Below, one piece after another: positions 1-9,722 of a DNA stretch of 64,000 bases (within the stretch, counting starts at the first letter, position 1; every line of letters begins with the position of its first letter). The notes beneath the pieces are model-generated. The model had not been told where the DNA came from and made no database searches. It saw only the letters and a list, made by a program, of their open reading frames with translations. Location: the NCBI GenBank assembly GCA_023333565.1, contig JAJKFH010001941.1, forward strand, positions 124,001 to 188,000, in the 5' to 3' direction. Source of the stretch: Puffinus mauretanicus. Its lineage: Eukaryota > Chordata > Aves > Procellariiformes > Procellariidae. The translations under genes were made by a program, and so were the position numbers.

Positions 1-3000
1 GGTGTCTATAAGCAGTTCAGATTTCTCTTAATTCAATGTTTTCATTTGTCCTGTTTCCAATTACATTTGGAACTATTTCATTGACTGAAGTGTAATTCCT
101 TTAAAGTGTTTTCTTCTAATTAATATAAATAGAGGGTAAGTAATTCAATAAGTAGTTAAATTTTTTAAGGATTTCTTATTTTCACTTGTGGCTGTAAACT
201 GAGCACTGACAGTAACAGATTCTAATTTTGAAAATAAAGAAAAACAAAACCTCTCTTCAGATTTTACTTTTTAATCTAACTGGAACCATAGCTATTACAA
301 AATCACAGTTTATTAGAGGAAATAGTTTCTTTTTGTCTTTATTTCTTTTTTTAAATTTTTAAGTAAGATGATTGACTCAATTAACTCTGTCCCTGTCTGG
401 TGGTTTGTATCTGTCTTTATGGGCAGCCTAAACTCATCCTAAGGTAATTTACTGCTTGAAATGGAGTTATGACAGAGACGAATGCAATCCAGTACCACTC
501 ACATGAAATTATCTTTTTAGTGCTGACAGATTTTCAATAAGCTTTTGAATATCAGAGTCTTTGCCTTTAAAAAAATCTTCAACTTGCCTTCTGATGCTAT
601 CCAACCTGTTTTATTTCTTAGGCAGTGAGAGAAAACCTGATTATTTGATGGATATCATCAGCTGCATTGAAGGGTGGTCCTGCTGCCCCACTTCTAACTG
701 TATTCCTTCAGGCACTAAAAGATGTAGGAATAGTGACTTTTTCTTACAGTGTGGTAATTTGGTTTTGTGATCTTAAGCATGTCAAATCTTTCTTTCCTTC
801 TCTAGTCAACCATGCCCACACAATAATTCCTGCAATCTTTTGAGGTCCAGATTTCCATAAGTGTTCCTGATATTTAACTATGCCAGTCACATGATAGGTG
901 TTTTTTAAAGTCGCTAAACAGGTTACTTTCAGTGAGATTTAGGCAGCAGATTGTGCCCTCAATGGGATTTAGGGTCCTAACTTTCTGAGAAGAATTTACA
1001 AATCCAGAAGGAAACATAGTTTTATTTTGAACAAAAAGCCTTTGGGTATTTGATTTTTAATATCTGTGCATCTTTTTCTGATGTTTATCCTTTTTCTTCA
1101 AGACTTCATCCTACTGATCAAAGTCTTGTGGTTGCTACTGTGGCTGCAAGTCAGCCTTTAGATTTTATCTTTTACTTTTGTTGCACTTGAAAATAGCAGT
1201 GGTGTTTCTGTGAGTCTAGTTTTAGAAAAAGATTCATGTTCTAAAAAAACCAGAGGATGTTTTGCAGAATGAAGACTTGAATCAGTTGACTAATCAGGAC
1301 CATAACAGATTCATCATTTCGAAGTGCTCATTACTGAAAAAGTGATATGATCAATGTGATGGCTACAAATGACTTTATATATCCTTGAAAATATTGCATT
1401 TAATTTCCCCATCAAAGTATATATATACACACTTATATATATGTGTATATATTTATGTATAAATAAAAGCATTGTGTTAAATGAAGACATAAGCATGAGT
1501 TGGAGTCAAGTCGAGAACCGAAGTTCACTCCTAGTAGTAGTCACTCCTAGTAAGAAATAGCTAACGACCAGCTTGGTAGTCAGAATCAAGTGGATGTCTC
1601 CTAATATCTAACACAAATATGATGTGTTTCACAAGCATGTTGATCCTCAGAGCCTGAAAAGAAAAGGCTGTATTTAACATGAGAAATACATGATATGTTG
1701 AAATATATGATATACTCAAACTAGTCAGAGGTATGAAGGTAGGTATGGGTGGCTATGCAAAAAAAAAATCTGCTCCTGTCTCTGGATTCACATTCCTTCT
1801 ACAAAAAGTAAAAATTACAAGCTGGATAGACTACTGGATTGTTGACATCTCATATCTTACAGTTTCTTAGAGTGCTTTCATCTATGATAGTGATTTTAAA
1901 ATTTATACAGAAATGTAAGTAGAATGGATTTTGAAACTCAGCCAAAAGTCCTCTCTTATATGGCAAAGATAAGAAGTTTTTCTTTTTTCTTTCCTGAGGA
2001 ATACATAGATCTGGTGAATCTTAAGCTATATGTTTTTACATGAAGTGGAAAGCTGAGGAATTATTGTTGTCTCATTAGAATATTTTGAAACTCTAGATTT
2101 TTTAAAATTTAAATTCATAGTAGAATATAAGCCTCTCAGATGTTTATATCATTATTCAACAAGTGATACTAAACGCAAGCATTATATTTAAATAGGCTTA
2201 CTTTCAAGATTAAAGAGCTTTGCTTCAGTATCTATTTTTCCCCACAGTATTTTATTTTATATGCACAGTATTATATTTTATTTTACAATGAGTGAGGTTG
2301 AAATGGTAGGATATCACTGGGAAAGGAGATTCACAAATTCTTGCAAACTTTCTTGCCAATATTCTAATCTTTTCAGAATCCCATTTTTCTAATCTTCTTT
2401 TGGAACTCCATGTCAGTAAATGAAAAGTTATTTTTAAAGTTTAAAAACAATTTAAAAAATACAACAAAGTAGATCCTTTTATGATTGAGATGTGTTTAAC
2501 GCCTTAGAAAATGAAAAATGTTCTGTGGTCTATTATTCTTCCTGTCCAAACCTAGTGGCTTTACGTGAATTAGTAAATAATAATAGCATAATTATTTAAT
2601 AAAGGCATGATAATATTATAGGTACCAGTAAATAGCTATTAATAATAGGGTAATTATTTTGTTATTGCCAGAGAAGTTATCAGGCAATCTCAGGTAACAG
2701 GAATAAGTAATGGGGAAAAATAATTCATTTTATTAGTAGAAGTTAAGCAGTTCTACTGCAAGGGAAACTTAACATCATTTATAAAATGCATTTTAGAGAC
2801 GTGAAATATTAATGAAGGGTACTGTAGCTCACTGCTATATAAATCTCGTCACTAAGCACAACTCATGATTTATTATATTCAAACTGACAACGTATCTTAA
2901 AAAAGGTCAGTTTTTAACTCAAATAATTGTATGTTCATACATGGACCTCACTTAATTGTATACTGTGACATAATTACAATGATAATTATATTCTATAAAT

Positions 3001-3079
3001 TGTGCCTACACAAATGAAAGCTATAAGAAAACAACTTTAAAAATGTGGCCACAACTAATCCTGTGTGTAGTGCCGTTGC
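1..3079. other. Anonymous AT-rich DNA, no gene seen
   Basis: AT-rich sequence with only short chance open frames. The only structure I see is a TA/CA-rich microsatellite around 1418-1460. I recognise no exon, RNA gene or mobile element. Confidence 0.6.
1418..1464. repeat. TA/TG-rich microsatellite
   Basis: Imperfect alternating TATATA, CACA and TGTG units. Two overlapping short open frames on opposite strands here are products of the repeat, not genes. Confidence 0.7.
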
Positions 3080-4639
3080 TCAGTGACAGTTCAGAGGCAC
3101 ACTGCGGCCCTTATGGTGGGGAAACCCAGATGCAAAGAAAAGGTTGCTGAGAAGTTGTATTCTGCCGTCTGATGGATGCTCATCTACACCAGCACCTCCC
3201 ATAGCCCTCTGAAGGTATCCCATCAACCCTATACTTTTGTAGCTTGCCCTGAAACCAAAACCCAGGCAATCCCTGCTTTGCCATCCCCTATCTAAAAGGC
3301 ATTGAAGTAGCCCACCCATTAATTGTATAAATCCTCTACAGCTCTGTGTGCTGTGGTGGTCCGGCTGGGCCTTTGCTAAGGAAATCTTATCAGTATATTT
3401 AAAGAGGTATATTTAGGGGTAATTTTGTGGTAATGCATGGTTATCTCACCAGAGATGGCTTCACTGATCTTGGAAAGAAGTTCAAGTTATAGTTGAAAAA
3501 CTTGATGGTGGCCCACTAGAATTGTCAAATGCTTTGCTAATGTAAAGATTGCAGTGAGATTTATAGAGGCTGTCACCTATGTTCTGGTAATCCATGACAT
3601 TTTCTGGTCAGAATTAGTAGTCTGTCCCCACTCTTTGACATTTTTGTGTTAAGCCTCATTATCCACAGCCTTAGCCAGGGGAAGCTGAGGAAATAAGGGA
3701 AGGACTTTTCTCACAGGTCACACCACTGGTAACAGGAAAGGCCCACCCTATGCTGTTGTACAGCTGCCAGCAGCCCAGGATCCATTGGAGGGGCTTTTTA
3801 TGTCTGCTCAAACACCAGCAACTGCAGGAGCAGAAATCTGTTGGGACCCTAGGAGTCAAGGCTTAGGGATTGGGAGCACACAAGCTCTGCTAGCGGGACA
3901 CATGGGGAAGGGTAGAGGTGTGTGGGAAGTCCTAGGTACACCCTCTTTCCCTCCTCCCGCTCTGTCCCTCTCCCAGAGAGACATGGGAATCTCATCCTGG
4001 TCACAAACGTGGTCAGATGTGCTGTGTAGGCACAGCAACAGCCAGATATGTCAGGCTAGAAACTCAGCAGAACAGCAAAGCGTATCCCAGCCTGGGCCAG
4101 TGCAGCCTGAGCACAGCAGGTACGACCTCCTCATGTGCAGCCTGCCCGCCTCCTGAAGAAATTACACTTTGACAGATATCTGACACAAGACACCATTCCC
4201 AGCCAGAGCCATGCAGACCAGCTCTTGAGGTGGCTATGACAAAATAAGAGCTGCATTTGAGAATGAACAGAAGAGGGACTGAGCTGGGTCTGATATCAAA
4301 AGCTGGCCAGTAAAGTATGACTAGGAATGAGATGATAAATCCTTATTTCTCTGGGACTTTCTGAGGCATAATGGGAATCTTTGCATTTATACAAGAGTTG
4401 GGGTTTTTTTGTTTGTTTATTTGTGGGGGTTTTTTTGTTTAATTTTAGCTCTATGTAAATTCTTCCTATTTCTCTAGCAAAAAATCTGGCTGTTTAATTA
4501 CAGATTATAGTAAGAAATATCATTGCTACAGGCCATTCTACTCCATCATAAATATCCAGCCTCTCAGACAAGCTAGCTAGTATTACAGGACTGCAGTAGG
4601 GATCAAGGAAACGCATGGTCTAGTTGGTCTAATCATCTT
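3080..4639. other. Unclassified DNA with a moderately GC-rich patch at 3.67-4.16 kb
   Basis: Base composition rises here compared with both flanks, and open frames occur on both strands at 3.67-4.16 kb (up to 123 codons on +). I see no splice-site pattern, protein motif, TG...CA ends or target duplication. It could be an old LTR or other repeat that I do not recognise. A G/T-rich run lies at about 4397-4445. Confidence 0.4.
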
Positions 4640-4869
4640 ATGGAGGTTGTAGGTAGAGCTTGGGCACCTCACTACCTGTAGTCATCACCCCTGAATATAG
4701 GTCACAGCTAAAGCTGAGAAACTGCGACAAATACCTGTTGAGCAGCTTGGTTGCATAAAGAAGAGGGTGGCAAAAAGTAAACGCTAGCAGGCTGTTGAAC
4801 GAGGCTCCTGGGAGCCAGATGTGTGGGACAGTTAGGATGGTGGTCAACCTGAACCAGCCACCTAGGCCC

Positions 4870-5454
4870 TGGGTGCTGCTGTGGGGAGACAGATGTGTGT
4901 ATTCTGCGGGAACAGCGACTTTCCATTTGTGGACACTGAAATGGTAAGGGACCAGCTGCATCAGCTGAATGTTCACAAGTCCATGGGGCCTGATGCGATT
5001 CATCCCAGAGTACTGAAGGACCTAGCAGATGTTATGGCAGGATGCCTCTCGATCATCTAGATCTTGGGAATCTGGGGAGGTCCCTGCTGCCTGGAAGCTA
5101 GCCAATATTATTCCAATTTACAAGAAGGGCATGAGGGAAGACCCAGGAAACTACAGACCTGTTAGTCTAATCTCAGTTCCTGGAAAAATTATGGAGAAGA
5201 TTATACTGGGTACTATTGAAAGGCATTTAAAGAATAATGCAATCATGAGGCACAGTCAACATGGGTCCACAAAGGGAAAGTCCTGTTTAACTAATTTGAT
5301 ATCCTGCTGTAATAGGGTCACACACCTAGTGGATGAAGGGAAGGTAGTGGATGTAGTTTTTCTGGATTTTACTAAGGCTTTTGGTACTGTCCCTCACAGC
5401 ATCCTTCTGGACAAGTTGTCCAACAGTGGGACGAGCGGGTTCACGGTGCACTGG
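4870..5454 (+). pseudogene. CR1 ORF2 fragment, N-terminal half of reverse transcriptase
   Basis: Encodes part of a non-LTR reverse transcriptase, which copies element RNA into DNA at the nick. The first stretch (about 4870-5050) contains KSMGPDAIHPRVLK, a CR1 hallmark. A frameshift near 5050 leads into the 150-codon open stretch at 5029-5481, with GEVPAAWKLANIIPIYKKG, DPGNYRPVSLISVPGKIMEK, QHGSTKGKSCLTNLIS and VVFLDFTKAFGTVPHSILL. The last holds the first catalytic Asp of the RT palm (FLDF). Homology stops at 5459, exactly where the LTR begins. The remaining codons to 5481 are LTR sequence. Confidence 0.9.
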
Positions 5455-5459
5455 GTGAA
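5455..5459. repeat. Left target-site duplication of the nested LTR (gtgaa)
   Basis: The five bases gtgaa directly before the TG of the LTR match gtgaa at 6756-6760, directly after its terminal CA. The CR1 coding frame continues from the right copy ([11 protein letters not shown]), so this was the integration site. Confidence 0.85.
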
Positions 5460-5678
5460 TGTCATGAATGAGTGGTTTTGAGGCTGCTTAAAGAATCACT
5501 GGGAAAGGTATCAGCAAAAGTGATTTTAATAGAAATTTATAAAAGCATGACTTAACAGAATTCGATGGCAAGGTTCACTCTATTACTTATTACATGGATT
5601 AAGTATATACAGGGAAGATCGTGTCAGAATTACGCTGGAATGATTTGTGCAGAGATTGAGGATAAAATGGTAAGGGAG

Positions 5679-5902
5679 ACCCTCCCATTGTGTCACGAGG
5701 TTCAGAGAAGACCCGGCTGGATCTAATCTTAGTCTCATAAGGTTTGTGTCTAATACAAAGGGGATAAGGATACCCTCCTGTTGAGTCACGAGGTTCAGAG
5801 TAGGCCCCCTTGCTCTCTAAACTCCTTCTCAGAGAGGGGTCTAAGTGTGGCTGGATCTACCCCTAGTCTCAAACATGGGCAATGGTTTATGCCTAAGGGG
5901 TT
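5679..5902. repeat. Imperfect tandem duplication inside the LTR
   Basis: Two copies share the strings gtcacgaggttcagag, ggctggatcta and tagtctca, followed by aaagggg or taagggg. The first is about 5679-5763 and the second about 5771-5902. The second carries roughly 38 extra bases between the shared blocks (about 5809-5846). This explains part of the LTR's length. Confidence 0.75.
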
Positions 5903-6212
5903 ATATGTGTTTAGCAGCAATTTAAAGTTCATTCACAGTTTTAAAATAGATCATAAGATTTTAACAGCATTTAGTCATTGACTAATTTAGCAGTTACAAA
6001 TTGAGGTAATCAAGTTTACTACATCTACTAAAGTGACTTGATTACGGATTATGCTTATTACTGGTTATCTAAATCAATACACACAAACACACACACACAA
6101 AAAAAGATCTAGATCAATTCACATGTAAGGGCCCAAAGCTAAATAAATTTATAAAGGCCTAAAGCTAGATAAAGGTACCTGTTAAAAATTCCCCTCAAGT
6201 CTCGTGAAATAC

Positions 6213-6220
6213 TCACCTTA
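6213..6220 (-). promoter_or_regulatory. Splice-donor-like site in the LTR
   Basis: On the - strand the sequence reads TAAG then GTGAGTATTT, close to the vertebrate donor consensus, about 210 bases downstream of the TATAAA at 6428-6433. If the LTR is transcribed on -, this could end a first exon. Confidence 0.35.
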
Positions 6221-6427
6221 AATGCCTCGGCATTTCTCAATGGGCGAAGGGTTGAGCCCCAAGGAGTGTCTCGGCTGAGGAGTGTTTCAGCCCAGGTCCC
6301 GGTGGTCCTCCGAATCTCACAAAATCTAGAGTTTGCGAACTCTGAGAGACGTCCCACTCAGAGGGAGATTCTGGGTGCAGCCCCCTGTGGTCCAGGAGAG
6401 CTCAAAGGGTCTCACTAAGGACCACTG

Positions 6428-6451
6428 TTTATAGGTTCATCAAATGATTGG
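6428..6451 (-). promoter_or_regulatory. CCAAT and TATA boxes of the nested LTR
   Basis: On the - strand, CCAAT (6447-6451) precedes CCTATAAACAG (TATAAA at 6428-6433). The two boxes are closer than in typical promoters. Their position about 305 bp into the LTR, read on -, suits the end of U3. Confidence 0.5.
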
Positions 6452-6755
6452 CTTTAGTCATCCATGACAATTCCCAGGTTTTCAACAACAATGGTGCCAG
6501 TCCACTCGAGTTACAACTCAAATAGGGGTGTCAGGGAATGACAGATTATCCCCAACTTCGTCCCCCACCTGGGTTAGGTAACAAAAGTTCTGGTACCATC
6601 AGTGCTGTTCCTCACTTCAGCCATGCAAGAGTTCTGGGAACAGTCAAGGGACGCTTCACTGCCCAACTCATTACAGGAGGGCCAAGGTTTATCAGGAGTT
6701 CCTGAGGTCAAAGAGTGACCCTGGGAAAAAGCGGGGAAAGGAACGCACCACCACA

Positions 6756-6760
6756 GTGAA
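6756..6760. repeat. Right target-site duplication of the nested LTR (gtgaa)
   Basis: Directly follows the terminal CA of the LTR and repeats 5455-5459. In CR1 this position normally reads gtgaagaac. Confidence 0.85.
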
Positions 6761-7713
6761 GAACCGGCTGAAGGGCAGATCTCAAAGGGGCTACATCTGG
6801 CTGGCGACCCGTCACCAGCGGTGTTCCTCAGGGCTCAATTCTAGGGCCAGTGCTGTTCAATATATTTATCAATGATCTGGATGCAGAAGTTGAATGCACC
6901 ATTAGCAAGTTTGATCATGATACCAAACTGGGAGGTGCTGTTGACTCTCTTGAGGGACAAAATGCCTTGCAGAGGGATCTAGATAGATTGGAGCACTAGG
7001 CAATGATTAATGGGATGGAATTTAACAAGTCCAAATGCCGGATCCTGCACCTAGGACGGAGTAATGCTGGACACAAGTATAAATTGGGAGAGGAGTGGCT
7101 GGGGAGCAGCCCTGCAGAAAGGGATCTGGGGGTGCTGGTCAACAGCAGGGTCATTATGGGGCAGCAGTGTGCCCTGGCAGCCCAGAGGGCAAACCGCATC
7201 CTGGGGTGCATCAAACACAGCATCACCAGCCGGTCAGAAGAGGTGGTTATCCCACTGTATTCAGCATTGGTGCAGCCTCACCTTGAGTACTGTGTGCAGT
7301 TCTGGGCCCCACAATTTAAAAAGGATGTTAAGGTACTCAAATGCATCCAGAAGAGGGCAACAAAGCTGGTGAAAGGGCTGGAAGGAATGTCCTGTGAGGA
7401 GCGGCTGAGGACTTTAGGCTTGCCTAGTTTGGAGAAAAGAAGGCTGAAGGGCAACCTCATTGCTCTCTATAGCTTCCTGAGGAGGGGATGTGGAGAAGGA
7501 GGTGCTGATCTCTTCTTCCTGGTATCCAGTGATAGAATGTGTGGGAATGGTTCAAAGCTGCGGCAGGGCAGGTTTAGGCTGGACATTAGGAAGCATTTCT
7601 TTACCAAGAGGGTGGTCAAACACTGGAACAGGTTTCCTAGAAAGGTGGTCAATGCCCTGAGCCTGTCAGTGTTTAAGAGGCATTTGGACAATGACCTTAA
7701 CAACATGCTTTAA
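6756..7713 (+). pseudogene. CR1 ORF2 fragment, C-terminal RT and tail
   Basis: Continues the interrupted ORF2. After the right target duplication the CR1 frame runs through a [13 protein letters not shown] stretch (frame-shifted), [18 protein letters not shown] and then [12 protein letters not shown]1 normally has FADDTKLGG here, so the second catalytic Asp pair is damaged (DHD for ADD). A stop at about 6997-6999 precedes a 236-codon open stretch (7003-7713) with CRILHLG, AERDLGVLV, RANRILGCI, VVIPLYSALVQPHLEYC, FWAPQFKKD, RRLKGNLIALYSFLRR, GRFRLDIRKHFFTKRVVKHW and FKRHLDNDLNNML, which is the CR1 C-terminus. The protein would be non-functional. Confidence 0.92.
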
Positions 7714-7814
7714 TTTCTGGTCAGCTCTGACGTGGTCAGGCAGTTGGACTAGAGGATCGTTGTAGATCCCTTCCAACTGAAAATATTCTGTTCTATTCTA
7801 TTCTACTTTATTCT

Positions 7815-9141
7815 TGGCTGAGGTGTCCAGACCATACCTCAGAGCTGCAGTCGCAGAGGCTGGGGGTGTCATTGCAGAGTTTCTCAGGAATATGTGATGC
7901 CTCCTTTCTTTCGTTGCTCATTTTTGTGCTGACATAAAGATTCCAGTCTCTGCTTAAAGCAATAATAATAAGAATGATGTAAAGTATCATTAGAAGAAAA
8001 GCATGGCTAAGCTGGTCATATCTTCAAAGACAATTCATGCTCAGCTGGTGCAGGCAATTTCCTGTCAACTTGATCTTCAGCAATATGACTGTCATTAATT
8101 ATGCTTATAATGAAAGTTAACGTATGACAGACTTTGATACTAGGACACTGTCTTCAACATAAAAATCGAAGAGTACGAATAATTTGCTAGATTTTTAAGG
8201 TCAGAGTTGTAATTACACTGCATTAATTTAATTACTCAAATTTAATCTTTTAGATCTGCCTCTTACCATGCCTTAGTGTGCGTGACTCATGAACCATGAG
8301 CACGCTAGAACACTGAAAAAAATATGCCATACACTGTAACTGGAGGCAAATTAAATTTTGGCGAATTATTTGAAAGTAAATGATGTATGGGTGTGTAAAA
8401 GTAACTCATTCCTCTGATAACCTGCTATGCAGTAGAATTACTGCATTTATGCTTATGACAGAAAATGTTTTACAGTTATGGAAAAGTAAAATAATTTATT
8501 TCAGATTATATATTAAAAATAACCTTTGTGTTGTATTGTATGTATTGTAGTTGGGATATTATTTTTCCCCTTTTGATTTTTTTCCCCCTCTACTTTCTAA
8601 ATTCACTCTTAGTTACCACTTCCTAAATATTTTTGCTCAATTTGGTTTCTCCTTTAATTTGCTAGTGTAAATTACAAACCTTCTGTTCTGAGATCAGGAA
8701 AGATTCAAAACAATGAACATGATTCAAAGACAGACTTTCCGTACAAAGTCCTGGTCCCCATAAAGGGAAATAAAGAGTAAAATTCCCTTGAAAGAGGGCA
8801 CAGTTTCACAATCAGCTATTACTGAAAAGGGCAAAACCCATCCTTCTGTCACATACTCTGATCTTTTTTTTTCATCCCTTTCAATCCTTGAGAAGCTCAT
8901 AACTGAAAATAACTGAGCAGACTGCCTGCCCTCCAACGCCCGGAACAGATACGTCATCGTCGAGCCAGGTCTCAGCAAGCTGATCTGACCTAGTACTCGT
9001 GTAAAGGACTTCATAGGAGAACCGAGAAAGAAAAGGATTCCGAGCAGACCTCAGTGTTGGTTGAGCTCATCATGAAACAACAGCCTCATTAAGTTCACAA
9101 ACATGCAGGCAATTTTTGGATTGTACAGTCCTGTGAGCAAT
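7815..9141. other. No gene recognised
   Basis: AT-rich DNA between the CR1 end and the next LTR. A 96-codon - strand open frame at 8724-9014 covers a few CpGs near 8938-8965, but it shows no known motif and I treat it as chance. Confidence 0.5.
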
Positions 9142-9722
9142 TGTGCTGTTTTTGGCTGGGATAGGGTTAGTTTTCTTCACAGTACCTAGTATGGGGCTGT
9201 TTTGGGTTTGTTATGAAAACAGTGTTGATGTTTTCGTTACTGCTGAGCAGTGCTTACACAGAGTCAAGGCCTTTTCTGCTTCTCACCCCACTCCACCAGC
9301 GAGCAGGCTGGGGGTGCACAAGAAGCTGGGAGGGGACACAGCCAGGACAGCTGACCCCAGCTGACCAAAGGGATATTCCATACCATATGGCGTCATGCTC
9401 AGCATGTAAAGCTGGGGGAAGAAGAAGGAAGGGGGGACATTCGGAGTGATGGCATTTGTCTTCCCAAGTAACCGTTATGTGTGATGGAGCCCTGCTTTCC
9501 TGGAGATGGCTGAACACCTGCCTGCCGATGGGAAGCAGTGCATGAATTCCTTGTTTTGCTTTGCTTGTGCACGCACATTTTTCTTTACTTATTAAACCGT
9601 CTTTATCTCAACCCACGAGTTCTCTCACTTTTACCCTTCCAATTCTCTCCCCCATCCCACCAGGGGGGAGTGAATGAGTGGCTGTGTGGTGCTTAGTTGC
9701 CAGCTGGTGTTAAACCATGACA
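9142..9722 (+). mobile_element. Solo LTR of an avian ERVL-type family, copy 1
   Basis: Starts TGTGCTGTTTTTGGCTGGGA, ends GTTAAACCATGACA, and is flanked by the 5-bp duplication gcaat (9137-9141 and 9723-9727). It shares long blocks with the copy at 57349, for example GTGCACAAGAAGCTGGGAGG, CACAGCCAGGACAGCTGAC, TTCCATACCATATG and CTTTATCTCAACCCA. ATTAAA lies near 9591 as a probable polyadenylation signal. The TATA-box position, intact in the other copy, reads AGCATGTAAAG here (9401-9411), so the promoter is probably dead. No viral genes adjoin it, so it is a solo LTR. Confidence 0.92.

Larger units (their letters stand above)
5460..6755 (-). mobile_element. Solo LTR, 1,296 bp, inserted in the CR1
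   Basis: Starts with TGTCATGAAT and ends with GCACCACCACA, so it has the TG...CA ends of a retroviral LTR. It is flanked by the 5-bp duplication gtgaa. Only one copy is present and no viral genes adjoin it, so it is probably a solo LTR left by recombination. I favour the - strand: read that way it has CCAAT (6447-6451), TATAAA (6428-6433), a splice-donor-like site (6216/6217) and an ATTAAA signal (5525-5530) about 65 bp before its end. Five-base duplications fit ERVL-like elements in birds. It is unusually long. The family is not one I can name. Confidence 0.85.
4640..7814 (+). mobile_element. CR1 non-LTR retrotransposon, split by an LTR insertion
   Basis: CR1 LINE on the + strand. It holds the later part of ORF2 (reverse transcriptase and C-terminal region) and the CR1 3' end. 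The left piece (about 4640-5459) reads into the RT domain. The right piece (6756-7814) resumes at the same place, with the usual GVPQGS-type and NDLD motifs once frame changes are allowed, and ends in TTCTA-type units at 7789-7806, which is how CR1 copies end. Between the pieces sits a 1,296-bp LTR with a target duplication. The 5' edge is uncertain because the sequence decays into unrecognisable DNA near 4640. The copy is dead: it has frameshifts near 5050 and 6780, stops, and a damaged catalytic motif. Confidence 0.9.

Noticed and set aside
9143..9517. Small proteins predicted inside the LTR at 9.1-9.7 kb
   Set aside because: The whole interval is LTR with defined TG...CA ends and target duplications. 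The same shadow frames appear at the related LTR at 57.5 kb.
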